Below, piece after piece: positions 53,500 to 63,744 of a stretch of DNA of 64,000 nt. Every line of letters begins with the position of its first letter. The stretch's first letter is position 1. The notes under the pieces were generated by a model, which was not told the DNA's origin, did no database searches, and was given only the letters and a program-made list of their open reading frames with translations. A program made the position numbers and the translations under genes. The stretch is from Stenotrophomonas sp. 24(2023) (GTDB lineage Bacteria > Pseudomonadota > Gammaproteobacteria > Xanthomonadales > Xanthomonadaceae), in contig NZ_CP133160.1 in NCBI RefSeq assembly GCF_030913365.1, positions 1,887,001 to 1,951,000 on the forward strand, in the 5' to 3' direction.

Positions 53500-54558
53500 A
53501 TGTCAGTGCGCAACAAGAACACGGCCGCCCCGCCGGCGTTGGCCAAGGGCAAGGCCGCCACGATCAACGACATCGCGCGACTGTCGGGAGTCTCCAAGAA
53601 AACGGTTTCAAGAATCATCAACAACTCACCGCTGGTGCGCAAGGACACGCGTGACAAGGTGGAAGCGTTGATGCGCGAGGTGGGCTATGCGCCCGACCCG
53701 CTGGCGCGCGGCCTGGCGTTCCGCCGTTCCTTCCTGATCGGCATGGTCTACGACAACCCCACCGCGCAGTACATCGTGGACATGCAGTACGGCGCGCTGG
53801 ATGCGCTGCGCGGCTCCAGCTACGAGCTGGTGGTCCACCCGTGCGACAGCCGCAGCCCGGGCTACATCGATGGCGTGCGCCGCTTCGTGCAGCAGCAGAA
53901 GCTGCACGGGGTGATCCTGGTGCCGCGCGCATCGGAAGACCAGGCGCTGGCGGACATGCTCGACGAGATCGGCTGCCGCTTCACCCGCGTGGCGGCCCTG
54001 CCGCTGGATGAGAGCTCGCAGATGGTGGTCACCCACGACCGCGACGGCGCAGCCGAGGCGGCCGACTACCTGCTTTCGCTCGGCCACCGCGACATCGCGC
54101 TGATCACCGGCCCCAGCGTCTACCGTTCGGCGCACGAGCGCACCGCCGGCTTCCTCGAGGCCCTGGCCAAGCGCGGCATCGAGCTGCCGAAGGAACGCAT
54201 CATCGAAGCAGGCTATACCTTCGAATCCGGCGTGGCTGCTGCGGAAAAGCTGCTGCTGGGCAAGCAGCGGCCGACCGCCATCTTCACCGGCAACGATGAA
54301 ATGGCTGCCGGTGTGTACAAGGTCGCGCTGCGCTCGGGCATCAGCATTCCGCGCCAGCTGTCGATCATCGGCTACGACGACAGCCCGCTGGCCTCGCGCC
54401 TGTGGCCGCCGCTGACCTCGGTGCGCCGCCACACCCGCGATACCGGCCGCACCGCCGCGGCGATGCTGATCCAGCCCGACGGCCAGGCACCGCTGCAGAT
54501 CGCCAGCGTGCGCCCGCACCTGATCGTGCGCGATTCCTGCCAGCCGCCGGAGGATTGA
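53500..54558 (+). CDS. LacI-family transcriptional regulator
   Basis: A 352-residue repressor of the LacI/GalR family. The helix-turn-helix is near residues 22-42 (ATINDIARLSGVSKKTVSRIINN), followed by a periplasmic-binding-protein-like sensor domain with GYAPDPLARGLAFRR, ALITGPSVYRSAHERTAGF, IFTGNDEMAAGVYKVA and IIGYDDSPLASRLWPPLTSV. The effector is unknown but is probably KDG or a related intermediate. It sits between the TRAP genes and kduI. The ATGACACCG sites in front of four units are the best candidates for its operators. The start MSVRNKNT is chosen because it gives a normal family N-terminus. Confidence 0.93.
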   Translation: MSVRNKNTAAPPALAKGKAATINDIARLSGVSKKTVSRIINNSPLVRKDTRDKVEALMREVGYAPDPLARGLAFRRSFLIGMVYDNPTAQYIVDMQYGALDALRGSSYELVVHPCDSRSPGYIDGVRRFVQQQKLHGVILVPRASEDQALADMLDEIGCRFTRVAALPLDESSQMVVTHDRDGAAEAADYLLSLGHRDIALITGPSVYRSAHERTAGFLEALAKRGIELPKERIIEAGYTFESGVAAAEKLLLGKQRPTAIFTGNDEMAAGVYKVALRSGISIPRQLSIIGYDDSPLASRLWPPLTSVRRHTRDTGRTAAAMLIQPDGQAPLQIASVRPHLIVRDSCQPPED

Positions 54559-54660
54559 TCGCGAACGGGGCGATCCCCGGGCAGGCCGGATGCCTGCCTG
54601 CGGCTTCTTTTCCCTGATTTCACCCACTGCCGGTCCGCCGGCAGTGTCCTGCACCGCAAA

Positions 54661-54677
54661 ATGACACCGGTTTACCA
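54661..54677. promoter_or_regulatory. Putative LacI-family operator (site 4)
   Basis: ATGACACCGGTTTACCA, almost identical to site 3 but with one extra T. It lies about 70 bases upstream of kduI. Confidence 0.65.
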
Positions 54678-54687
54678 ATGTGGCTAG

Positions 54688-55596
<909 letters not shown>

Positions 55597-55677
55597 GCCC
55601 TGCGCGGGCGCCGGCGCGCTGCGCCGCTGCCCGCGTGCACGCTTCCCCGCCCGCTTCTACCAAGGAACGCATACGCA

Positions 55678-56433
55678 ATGGCTAATCCCTTCAGCCTGGA
55701 AGGCAAGGTCGCTCTGGTTACCGGTGCCAACACCGGCCTGGGCCAGGGCATCGCGGTGGCACTGGCCGCCGCCGGCGCCGACGTCGCCGTGGCCGGCATC
55801 GCCCCGCCCACCGAAACGATCGAGAAGATCACGGCGCTGGGCCGCCGCTGCCTGGCCATCGAAGCCAACCTGATCAGCATCGAACCGGTGGAGCGCGTGG
55901 TGCGCGAAACCATCGAAGGCCTGGGTGGCCTGGACATCCTGGTCAACAACGCCGGCCTGATCCGTCGCGCCGATGCGGTGGATTTCAGCGAACAGGACTG
56001 GGACGACGTGATGAACGTCAACATCAAGTCCGCGTTCTTCATCTCGCAGGCGGCCGGCCGCCATTTCATCGCGCAGGGCCGCGGCAAGATCATCAACATC
56101 GCCTCGATGCTGTCCTTCCAGGGCGGTATCCGCGTGCCGTCCTACACCGCCAGCAAGAGCGGCATCGCCGGCATCACCCGCCTGCTGGCCAACGAGTGGG
56201 CGGGCAAGGGCGTGAACATCAATGCGATCGCGCCGGGTTACATGGCCACCGACAACACCGCCGCGCTGCGTGCCGATGAAGACCGCAGCCGGGCGATCCT
56301 GGACCGCATTCCGGCTGCGCGCTGGGGCACGCCGGAAGACCTCGGGGGGGCGGCGGTGTTCCTGGCGTCCTCGGCGTCGGACTACGTCAACGGCGCCGTG
56401 CTGCCGGTCGATGGGGGCTGGCTGGCGCGGTAA
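55678..56433 (+). CDS. kduD: 2-dehydro-3-deoxy-D-gluconate 5-dehydrogenase KduD
   Basis: KduD reduces 2,5-diketo-3-deoxygluconate to KDG with NADH. The 251-residue short-chain dehydrogenase has the cofactor motif TGANTGLGQGIA near residue 16, NNAG near residue 90, the catalytic Ser in IASMLSFQGG and the YTASK motif near residue 157. Its length and the C-terminal LPVDGGWLAR match KduD. It passes KDG to KdgK and Eda encoded about 13 kb to the left in the same locus. Confidence 0.94.
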   Translation: MANPFSLEGKVALVTGANTGLGQGIAVALAAAGADVAVAGIAPPTETIEKITALGRRCLAIEANLISIEPVERVVRETIEGLGGLDILVNNAGLIRRADAVDFSEQDWDDVMNVNIKSAFFISQAAGRHFIAQGRGKIINIASMLSFQGGIRVPSYTASKSGIAGITRLLANEWAGKGVNINAIAPGYMATDNTAALRADEDRSRAILDRIPAARWGTPEDLGGAAVFLASSASDYVNGAVLPVDGGWLAR

Positions 56434-56439
56434 ACACGG

Positions 56440-56469
56440 CCAGCGGTGCGGGTCTGCCCGCACCGCTGG
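56440..56469. terminator. Hairpin between kduD and phhA
   Basis: A perfect 13-bp stem (CCAGCGGTGCGGG / CCCGCACCGCTGG) with a TCTG loop between the convergent kduD and phhA genes. It can serve both strands, though T runs are absent. Confidence 0.7.
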
Positions 56470-56480
56470 ACGTTGCCTGC

Positions 56481-57374
56481 TTACACGTCCCCGCCGTCGG
56501 CCCAGCCTTCACCCGTGCCTTTCTGGAACACGCGGTCGTCGGCCTGCACCTCACCGGCCGGCAGGTGCGCCTGGTCGGCCAGGGCGGCGTAGATCGGGGT
56601 GAAGTCCGGCGAGGTCGCCTGCATCAGCTGCTCGAAGCTGTCGATGACGAAGTAGGTCTTCTGGAAGGTGTCGATGCGGTACTTCGTACGCATGATCCGC
56701 TGCAGGTCGAAGCCGATGCGGTTGGGGGCGGCCGATTCCAGCGAGTACAGCGATTCGCCCTTGGACGAGACGATGCCGGCGCCGTAGATGCGCAGGCCGT
56801 CGGCGGTGTTGATCAGGCCGAACTCCACCGTGTACCAGTACAGGCGGGTCAGGTTCTGCAGCGCATCCGGGCCGATGCCATGGGCCTTCACGCCGCCACG
56901 GCCGTAGGCCTGCATGTAGTCGGCGAAGACCGGGTTCATCAGCAGCGGCACGTGGCCGAACAGGTCATGGAACATGTCCGGCTCGGCGATGTAGTCGATC
57001 TGGTCCGGGCGGCGGATCCACCAGGTCACCGGGAAGCGGCGGTTGGCCAGGTGGTCGAAGAAATCCAGTTCCGGCAGCAGGCCTTCCACGCCGACCAGCG
57101 TCCAGCCGGTGGTGGCCTGCAGCGCTTCGTTGAGCTCATCGAAGCGCGGGATGCGTTCGGCGTTCATGCCCATCGCGTCCTGCGCATCCAGGAATTCCTG
57201 GCAGGCGCGGCCGACCAGCAGCGCGCGCTGGCGCTCGTAAAGGATCTTCCAGGTGGTGTGGTCGTCGGCGGTGTAGCTGTCCCACGGCTGCTCCACCACG
57301 GCGGTGGTATAGACCGGCACATACCCCTTGTCGGTCTGCTGGTGTTCGACGCGGCGGGGTTGGGCAAGGTCCAT
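56481..57374 (-). CDS. phhA: Phenylalanine 4-monooxygenase
   Basis: PhhA converts phenylalanine to tyrosine using tetrahydrobiopterin and oxygen. The 297-residue enzyme has the iron-binding motif FHDLFGHVPLL with His136 and His141, and a Glu in WYTVEFGLI near residue 181, completing the 2-His-1-carboxylate site. Length and layout fit bacterial PhhA; there is no N-terminal regulatory domain. The start MDLAQPRRVEHQ is preferred over an upstream ATG that gives an unrelated extension. It is divergent from an Lrp/AsnC-type regulator, which probably controls it. Confidence 0.95.
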   Translation of the reverse strand: MDLAQPRRVEHQQTDKGYVPVYTTAVVEQPWDSYTADDHTTWKILYERQRALLVGRACQEFLDAQDAMGMNAERIPRFDELNEALQATTGWTLVGVEGLLPELDFFDHLANRRFPVTWWIRRPDQIDYIAEPDMFHDLFGHVPLLMNPVFADYMQAYGRGGVKAHGIGPDALQNLTRLYWYTVEFGLINTADGLRIYGAGIVSSKGESLYSLESAAPNRIGFDLQRIMRTKYRIDTFQKTYFVIDSFEQLMQATSPDFTPIYAALADQAHLPAGEVQADDRVFQKGTGEGWADGGDV

Positions 57375-57421
57375 GGGAACGCTCCGTGGCGGGTGAGCAA
57401 CCATGCTAGGGCAGGGGCCGC

Positions 57422-57443
57422 GCAACAGGGTTGCAAAGTTGCA
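57422..57443. promoter_or_regulatory. Possible Lrp-type operator
   Basis: The phhA-lrp gap contains GCAAC-AGG-GTTGC, an inverted repeat, overlapping the direct repeat TTGCAAAGTTGCA. It lies between the two divergent starts. The assignment to the Lrp-like regulator is by position only. Confidence 0.45.
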
Positions 57444-57499
57444 CGCAGGCCGCTTTCTGGCGCAATATCCTTGCGTCAAGACTCTGTTGCAGGGCAGCA

Positions 57500-57982
57500 A
57501 TGGCCGGTGAAGTCCAGTTTGACCGCACGGATCTACGCCTGCTGGCGGAAATCCAGCGCCACGGGCGCGCCACCAACGCCGAACTGGCCGCGCGGGTGAA
57601 CCTGTCCCCCTCGGCCTGCCTGCGCCGCCTGCAGCGGCTGGAAGGCGAGGGCGTCATTGCCGGTTATGGGGCGCAGCTGGAACCGCGCCACATCGGCCTG
57701 GGCCTGCAGGCCTTCGTGCGCGTGCAGCTGGAAAAGCACGACCAGGCCGCGATCGGCCGCTTCGCCGACAGCGTGCAGGGCTGGGACGAGGTGGTCGCCT
57801 GCCACGCGTTGACCGGCGACATGGATTACCTGCTGCATATCTACGTGCGCGACCTGGAACACTTCTCCAGCTTCCTGCTGGACAAGCTGCTGAACGCCGC
57901 TGGCGTGGCCGACGTGAATTCCAGCTTCGTGCTGCGCACGGTGAAGGCGTTCGGCGCGCTGCCGCTGTCGCAGCTGGGCTGA
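57500..57982 (+). CDS. Lrp/AsnC-family regulator
   Basis: A 160-residue feast/famine regulator. The N-terminal helix-turn-helix (about residues 8-55: LRLLAEIQRHGRATNAELAARVNLS) is followed by a RAM ligand-binding domain with ALTGDMDYLLHIYVRD, where an amino acid effector would bind. Divergent from phhA, it is likely its regulator, with phenylalanine or tyrosine as effector, as for Lrp-type regulators of aromatic amino acid catabolism in related bacteria. The start ATG gives a normal N-terminus. Confidence 0.92.
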   Translation: MAGEVQFDRTDLRLLAEIQRHGRATNAELAARVNLSPSACLRRLQRLEGEGVIAGYGAQLEPRHIGLGLQAFVRVQLEKHDQAAIGRFADSVQGWDEVVACHALTGDMDYLLHIYVRDLEHFSSFLLDKLLNAAGVADVNSSFVLRTVKAFGALPLSQLG

Positions 57983-58103
57983 GCAGCGCGCACGGCGCAG
58001 GGCAGGGCGGCCGGGTTTGACGCCGCGCGCGCGCTGGCCGAGCATCGTGGCCCGCGGTGGCTTCCAGCAAGAGGCACTGCAGTGCCCCTTACTGGCTTCC
58101 GGC

Positions 58104-60113
58104 ATGACCGATACCCCGCTTCCCGTCCCGTCTCCCGTGTTCCTGCCGTTGCGCGTGCGCAGCCTGGCCCGTTACCTGGCCGAGGGCAGCGTGCCCGAGG
58201 CACCGCTGGAACAGGCCGGGCTGCTGGCCGCACTGCTGTGCCGGGGCCAGCCGCAACCACCGGCTGCCGTGCAGCGCCTGCTGCACGATGGCTGCGCGTT
58301 GTTCGCCGCCGATGACGGCAGTGCAGCCGCTGCCCAGCTGGCGGCGCTGCGCGGGAAGGACACCGACAGCGTGGATGCGTGGCTGGGCGAACTGGCGATG
58401 CAGCCGCTGCTGCTGGCCCCGGACGAGGTGATGGCTTCGGCGCTGGCGGTCTCGCCCCGGGCTTACCCCGGGGCCGACTTCCAGGCCGCCTGCCAGGTCA
58501 CGCTGGGCGAGCACGAGGTGCATTTCCCGGCCACCTCGCTGGCCGAAGGCGATGAGGACGCCGCAGAGGCCGCCACCGGTGACACCGCGCGTGCCACCGT
58601 GCACAGCGGGCGCTTCACCAGCGAACAGGCCCGGGTGCTGCGCGCGATCGCCGCCAACCCGGAGGAACTGATCGACCTGGAAGGCTACGCCGGGACCGGC
58701 AAGGGCCATCTGGTGCTGGCGCTGATGGACGCGCGGCCGGGCCGCTATACCTACGTGGCACCCTCGCGTGGGCAGGTGGAGGCGTTCCGTGCACGCCTGC
58801 CGGCCGATGCCGGCGCGCGCCTGCTGACCCAGATCGAATTCGCCAACGTCATCGCCCGCCATGCCGCCGGCAAGGGCCTGACTGCCGGTTTCGTGCCGAC
58901 CTACCGGCAGAGCACGCTGAGCCTGCGCGAGATTGCCGCGCGGATCGGCGTGGCCGGCATCGGCGCGCGCCGGCCCGACCAGGTGCTGATGATCGCGCTG
59001 GAAGGCATCGGGCGCTGGTGCGCCTCCTCGGCGCCTGCGCTGCAGCCCTGGCATTTCCAGCGCTCGCTGCCGGCAGCGCTGATCGAGGCGGCCCCGTTCC
59101 TGGCGGCCGCCGAGCAGGTGTGGCGCTGCATGTTCGACCCGGCCGTGCAGAAGGGCGGCTGCCTGAGCCTGACCGTCGGCCATATCGGCAAGTGGCTGGG
59201 CCTGCGCGGTGTGCCGTTGCCGGTGTCGCTGGGCATGGTGCTGGTCGATGAAGCGCACGACCTCAGCCCGGCGTGGAAGCAGCTGCTGGCCACGCACGGG
59301 CCGGGCGTGGTGAGCCTGGGCGATCCGCACCAGCGGCTGGTGGGCCGCAGCATGCGCTGGTCGGCGGCCAAGGTACTGGAGATGCACCAGTCGGTGCGCC
59401 AGGGCAGCCAGGTGGACACGCTGGTGAACCAGTCGCTGGCGCTGGATGTCCTGGACGGGGACAGCACGCCGTTCATGGGCGCCAGCGACCGTGCCACCGG
59501 AGTGCGCCGCTACCGCGACTGGGCAGCGGTGCCGGCAGGGCACGCGCGCGTGTATGGCAGCCTGTGGCGCCTGCTGCAGGAAATGGCGCAGCTGGTCGCG
59601 CGCGGGGCCCGCGTGCACCTGCACCCGGCCTCGCGTCAGGCACTGCTGCGCGACGTGCATGGGCCGATCGATGCCTGGCGCAGCGCGCGCGACGGTGGCC
59701 CCGCGCAGCGCTGGGAGAGCTTCGCGCAGGCCTGCACGCAGCGTGGCCTGGCCGACGTGCCCGGGTTGTTTGCCAGTGGTTTCGATGCCGCCGCGCTGGA
59801 GCGCCTGCTGGCACAGCTGGTCGATGCGGCGCAGGCCACCGTCGTGCTGTGCCTGGCCCAGCACGCGAAGAACCTGCAGTTCACCACGGTCGCGATGGCA
59901 CCGTGCTGCTTCGACAGCGGCCATGACCCGCGCGCGCTGCACAGCCCGGTGCGTGCGGCCTACCTGGCCATGACCCGTGCCAGCGCGCAGCTGTGGCTGC
60001 CGGGTGATGCGATGGAACAGCTGCAGCGCAGCGCGCAGCGCCATGGGCAGGCGCAGGACACGCGCCGCCAGCAGCGCCGGCAGGCCAGCGCCCCGGCCGC
60101 ACCGCGGCGCTGA
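58104..60113 (+). CDS. SF1 helicase-like ATPase, degenerate
   Basis: A 669-residue protein with a superfamily 1 (UvrD/PcrA/RecD-like) ATPase fold in its central and C-terminal part. Walker A is GYAGTGKGH near residue 195 (LIDLEGYAGTGKGHLVLALM), Walker B is LVDEAHDLSPAWKQLL near residue 383, and SLGDPHQRLVG resembles motif III. A C-terminal AYLAMTRASAQLWLPG resembles motif VI (usually VALTRAK), with the Arg present. The N-terminal 180 residues have no recognised domain. Whether it unwinds DNA is uncertain. It follows the Lrp gene by 121 bases and is convergent with the patatin gene. Confidence 0.8.
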   Translation: MTDTPLPVPSPVFLPLRVRSLARYLAEGSVPEAPLEQAGLLAALLCRGQPQPPAAVQRLLHDGCALFAADDGSAAAAQLAALRGKDTDSVDAWLGELAMQPLLLAPDEVMASALAVSPRAYPGADFQAACQVTLGEHEVHFPATSLAEGDEDAAEAATGDTARATVHSGRFTSEQARVLRAIAANPEELIDLEGYAGTGKGHLVLALMDARPGRYTYVAPSRGQVEAFRARLPADAGARLLTQIEFANVIARHAAGKGLTAGFVPTYRQSTLSLREIAARIGVAGIGARRPDQVLMIALEGIGRWCASSAPALQPWHFQRSLPAALIEAAPFLAAAEQVWRCMFDPAVQKGGCLSLTVGHIGKWLGLRGVPLPVSLGMVLVDEAHDLSPAWKQLLATHGPGVVSLGDPHQRLVGRSMRWSAAKVLEMHQSVRQGSQVDTLVNQSLALDVLDGDSTPFMGASDRATGVRRYRDWAAVPAGHARVYGSLWRLLQEMAQLVARGARVHLHPASRQALLRDVHGPIDAWRSARDGGPAQRWESFAQACTQRGLADVPGLFASGFDAAALERLLAQLVDAAQATVVLCLAQHAKNLQFTTVAMAPCCFDSGHDPRALHSPVRAAYLAMTRASAQLWLPGDAMEQLQRSAQRHGQAQDTRRQQRRQASAPAAPRR

Positions 60114-60115
60114 GT

Positions 60116-60138
60116 GCCGGGCCCGGCCCAGGCCCGGC
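60116..60138. terminator. GC-rich hairpin between convergent genes
   Basis: An 8-bp stem (GCCGGGCC / GGCCCGGC) with a 7-base loop between the helicase-like and patatin genes. No T run is present on either side. Confidence 0.5.
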
Positions 60139-60148
60139 CGGGTTCAGC

Positions 60149-61147
60149 TCAGCACTTGTCCTTGCGGCCCATCAGCTTGCCCAGGCGCGAGGCTTCCTCG
60201 CACTGGGGCGCGGCCGGCGGCGGCGGTGCCAGTGCTGCCGCGCGCGCCTTCTGGATCTGCGCGATCTTCGCGCGGATCTGCGGCATGGCGGCCATGGCGG
60301 CCTTTTCGCCTTCCAGGATCGCGGTGCCCCGCTGGCTGAAATCGGCAGCACCGATATCCAGCACCTTCGGCCGGATCACGATGTCGGCGCGGCCCAGTTC
60401 CTGCTCGCCCAGGCGCTGGCCCATGATGGCGATGGACTGGTTGACGATGCCGAGCATGCCCACCGGCGTCTTGCCGCTGGCCTTGCTGGAGATATCCACG
60501 GCGATGACGAACTCGGCACCGAGCTGGCGCGCGGCATCCACCGGCACCGGGCTGACCACGCCGCCATCGACGAAGCTGGACTTGCCGATCTTCACCGGCT
60601 CGAACACGCCGGGAATGCTGCTGGACGCGCGCACCGCCTGGCCGACGTTGCCGCGCACGAAGACGGCGCGTTCGCCGGTTTCCAGGTTGGTGGCCACCGC
60701 AGCGAAGGGCTTCTTCAGCTTCTCGGCCGAACGGTTGCCGACCTGTTCGTTGACGTAGTCCTGCAGCTTCTGGCCCTGCACCAGCCCGCCGGAGAACAGG
60801 CGCACGTCGCGGATGCTGGCCTCGTCCAGGGCCACGGCCTTGGACTGCATCTGGAAGGCGTCCATGCCGCTGGCGTACAGCGCGCCGACCACGCTGCCGG
60901 CGCTGGTACCGGAGACCACCACCGGTTCGAAGCCGTTGGCTTCCAGCATCTTGATCACGCCGATGTGGGCAAAGCCCTTGGCCGCACCGCCGCCCAGGGC
61001 GATGCCGATCTTCACCGGCTTGGCCTGCGGTGGCGGCACCACGGTCGGCGCGGGTGGCGGCGTCGGCCGCACGGCTTCGCCACCGCAACCGGCCAGCAGG
61101 CCGAGCAGGGCGACGGACAGCAACACACGGGGGCGGAACAGGCTCAT
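60149..61147 (-). CDS. Patatin-like phospholipase, lipoprotein
   Basis: A 332-residue patatin-family lipid acyl hydrolase exported as a lipoprotein (MSLFRPRVLLSVALLGLLAGC; Cys at residue 21, then a Pro-rich linker). The catalytic dyad is visible: Ser82 in GTSAG and the Asp in VDGGVVSPVPV near residue 205. The oxyanion loop is GGGAAKGFAH near residue 52. It resembles RssA/RssA-like periplasmic patatins. The in vivo lipid substrate is unknown. The ATG chosen precedes the signal peptide directly; the longer open frame upstream is not supported. Confidence 0.9.
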   Translation of the reverse strand: MSLFRPRVLLSVALLGLLAGCGGEAVRPTPPPAPTVVPPPQAKPVKIGIALGGGAAKGFAHIGVIKMLEANGFEPVVVSGTSAGSVVGALYASGMDAFQMQSKAVALDEASIRDVRLFSGGLVQGQKLQDYVNEQVGNRSAEKLKKPFAAVATNLETGERAVFVRGNVGQAVRASSSIPGVFEPVKIGKSSFVDGGVVSPVPVDAARQLGAEFVIAVDISSKASGKTPVGMLGIVNQSIAIMGQRLGEQELGRADIVIRPKVLDIGAADFSQRGTAILEGEKAAMAAMPQIRAKIAQIQKARAAALAPPPPAAPQCEEASRLGKLMGRKDKC

Positions 61148-61373
61148 CGGCACGGTGCGCTCGCGGCGCGGGCATCGGGAAAGGGCGCCAGCATACCGAA
61201 GCGCCAAGGGGGCGGGCAGGGCGGGCGAATTCCCCATTCAGCCGGGCCGATGGGCGGGCAGGGCGCCCCTGCGCCGGCCGCGCTGAACGCAAGGTAATTG
61301 CGGCCAGCGTGCTGTATTGCAACAATTATCTGGTAGCGCCGTTCCACCACCCCTCCCAACACAGCCTACCGCC

Positions 61374-63641
61374 ATGTCCCCGAACCGCCCTGCCCACGGC
61401 CGCACCCCGGTCGTGCACCCCCTCGTTTTCGCGCTTTCCGCCCTGCTGCCGCTGGCCGCAGCCGCCCAGGAAGCCCCGTCCGCCAAGGACCCGGTGGCCC
61501 TGGACACCCTGAAGGTGACCGCGCAGCGCCGCGTGGAGAACGCCAAGGACGTGCCGGTGGCGATCACCGCCATCCAGGGTGAGAAGCTGGACGTGCTGGG
61601 TTCGGCCGGCGATGACATCCGCTTCCTGTCCGCGCGCGTGCCCAGCCTCAACATCGAGTCGTCCTACGGCCGTGCCTTCCCGCGCTTCTACATCCGCGGC
61701 CTGGGCAACACCGATTTCGACCTCAATGCCTCGCAGCCGGTGTCGCTGGTGTTCGACGACGTGGTGCAGGAAAGCCCGCTGCTGAAGGGCTTCCCGCTGT
61801 TCGACCTGGCCGGCGTGGAAGTGCTGCGTGGCCCGCAGGGCACCCTGTTCGGCCGCAACACCCCGGCCGGCGTGGTCAAGTTCGATTCGGCCCGCCCGTC
61901 GCAGGACGCCGACGGCTACGTGAAGATGTCCTACGGCACCTATGACACCTGGAACGTGCAGGCCGCCTATGGTGGCCCGCTGACCAGCCGCTGGTCGGCA
62001 CGCGTGTCGGGCCTGTACCAGCGCCGCGACAACTACGTGAACAACACCGTGGCCAACGCGCCGAGCCAGGGCTTCGAGGGCTATGACGAATCGGCCGGCC
62101 GCGTGCAGTTCCTGTACGAAGGCGACGAGCTGGAAGCACTGTTCAACCTGCACAAGCGCAAGCTCAACGGCACCGCGCGCCTGTTCCGCGCCAACATCAT
62201 CCAGCCGGGCACCAACGCGCTGGTGCAGAACTTCGACCGCGACAGCGTGTCCACCGACGGCGTGAACTTCTCGCACCTGGACACCTGGGGTGGCAGTGCA
62301 CGCCTGAAGTGGAACCTGGGCTCGGTGACGCTGCACTCGATCACCGGCTATGAAACCGCCGAATCGCTCAACCGCGGCGACATCGACGGTGGCTACGGCG
62401 CCGCCTTCCTCGGCCCGGGCAAGTCCGGCCCCGGCCTCATCCCGTTCTCGGCCGAATCGGCCGACGGCCTGCCGCACCACCGCCAGTGGACCCAGGAATT
62501 CCGCGTGGAATCCAACGACTGGGGCCGCATGAACTGGCAGGCCGGCCTGTTCTACTTCGATGAAGACGTCACCATCGACAACTTCAACTACGACTCGCTG
62601 ACCCCGGGCAACCCGCAGACCGGCCATGTCGTGCAGCAGCAGCGCAACAAGGCCTGGGCCGCCTTCGTGTCCGGTGATTTCGCCGTGACCGAGCGCTTCA
62701 AGCTGCGTGGCGGCCTGCGCTACACCCAGGACAAGAAGGACTTCTCGGCCAGCGTGCTGCAGGCCGTGCCGTTCGGTACCCCGGTCAGCGGCCCGTACCT
62801 GGCCAACACCGATGTGAACGATGTCAGCTGGGACCTGAGCGGCGTCTACCAGATCACCGACAACATCAACGCCTACGCCCGCGTGGCCAAGGGCTTCCGT
62901 GCGCCGTCGATCCAGGGCCGCCTGGCCTTCGGCGGCGTGACCCAGGCCGATTCGGAGAAGGTGATCTCCTATGAAGCCGGCATCAAGGCCGACCTGTTCG
63001 ACCGCCGCGCGCGCCTGGGCTTCAACGTGTTCCGCTACAACGTCGACGGCCAGCAGCTGATCGCCGTGGGCGGCACCAACAACACCGCGCGCCTGCTCAA
63101 CGCCGACAAGACCCTGGGCCAGGGCTTCGAGCTGGACCTGGAAGCCTACCTGACCGACCACGTGCTGCTGACCCTGGGCAGCAGCTACAACGACACCGAG
63201 ATCAAGGACAAGAACCTGGCGGTGGCGATCTGTGGCGGCGGCTGCACCGTGACCGACCCGACCACGGTCATCAACGGCCAGACCTTCGCCCTGGTCAACG
63301 GCAACCCGTTGCCGCAGGCGCCGAAGTGGATCCACAACCTGACCCTGCGCGCCGGCTTCCCGGTGAACGATGCCAGCGAGATCTACGCCTACACCGACTG
63401 GGCCTACCGCAGTGAAGTGAACTTCTTCCTGTACAACTCGCCGGAGTTCCGTGGCCGTTCGTCGCTGGAAGGCGGCCTGCGCGTGGGCTACAACTGGGCC
63501 TATGGCAAGTACGACGCTGCCGTGTTCGGTCGCAACCTGACCAACCAGACCCGCGTGGTCGGCGCGATCGACTTCAACAACCTGACCGGCTTCCTCAACG
63601 AGCCGCGCACGTTCGGCGTGGAATTCACCGCGAAGTTCTGA
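61374..63641 (+). CDS. TonB-dependent outer-membrane receptor
   Basis: A 755-residue receptor with signal peptide ending near LAAAAQEA. The plug shows LDTLKVTAQRRVENAKDVPVA, RFYIRGLGNTDFDLNASQPVS and GVEVLRGPQGTLFGRNTPAG, the pattern of the large group of TonB receptors in environmental Alpha- and Gammaproteobacteria. The barrel ends RTFGVEFTAKF. The ligand is unknown; neighbours give no hint. A long bidirectional terminator hairpin follows. The ribosome-binding site is weak, and the ATG is chosen because it gives a normal signal peptide. Confidence 0.9.
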   Translation: MSPNRPAHGRTPVVHPLVFALSALLPLAAAAQEAPSAKDPVALDTLKVTAQRRVENAKDVPVAITAIQGEKLDVLGSAGDDIRFLSARVPSLNIESSYGRAFPRFYIRGLGNTDFDLNASQPVSLVFDDVVQESPLLKGFPLFDLAGVEVLRGPQGTLFGRNTPAGVVKFDSARPSQDADGYVKMSYGTYDTWNVQAAYGGPLTSRWSARVSGLYQRRDNYVNNTVANAPSQGFEGYDESAGRVQFLYEGDELEALFNLHKRKLNGTARLFRANIIQPGTNALVQNFDRDSVSTDGVNFSHLDTWGGSARLKWNLGSVTLHSITGYETAESLNRGDIDGGYGAAFLGPGKSGPGLIPFSAESADGLPHHRQWTQEFRVESNDWGRMNWQAGLFYFDEDVTIDNFNYDSLTPGNPQTGHVVQQQRNKAWAAFVSGDFAVTERFKLRGGLRYTQDKKDFSASVLQAVPFGTPVSGPYLANTDVNDVSWDLSGVYQITDNINAYARVAKGFRAPSIQGRLAFGGVTQADSEKVISYEAGIKADLFDRRARLGFNVFRYNVDGQQLIAVGGTNNTARLLNADKTLGQGFELDLEAYLTDHVLLTLGSSYNDTEIKDKNLAVAICGGGCTVTDPTTVINGQTFALVNGNPLPQAPKWIHNLTLRAGFPVNDASEIYAYTDWAYRSEVNFFLYNSPEFRGRSSLEGGLRVGYNWAYGKYDAAVFGRNLTNQTRVVGAIDFNNLTGFLNEPRTFGVEFTAKF

Positions 63642-63666
63642 TGCGGTTGCAGGTGTGATGCAATGA

Positions 63667-63701
63667 AGAAGGGCCGGCGCAATGCCGGCCCTTCTGTTTT
63701 T
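63667..63701. terminator. Bidirectional terminator
   Basis: A perfect 12-bp stem (AGAAGGGCCGGC / GCCGGCCCTTCT) with a GCAAT loop, followed by GTTTTT on the plus strand. It lies between the convergent receptor and acid phosphatase genes. Confidence 0.88.
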
Positions 63702-63744
63702 CCGGGCCCACCGGGCATGGCCCGGCGAGCGCAGCGGCGCGGGA

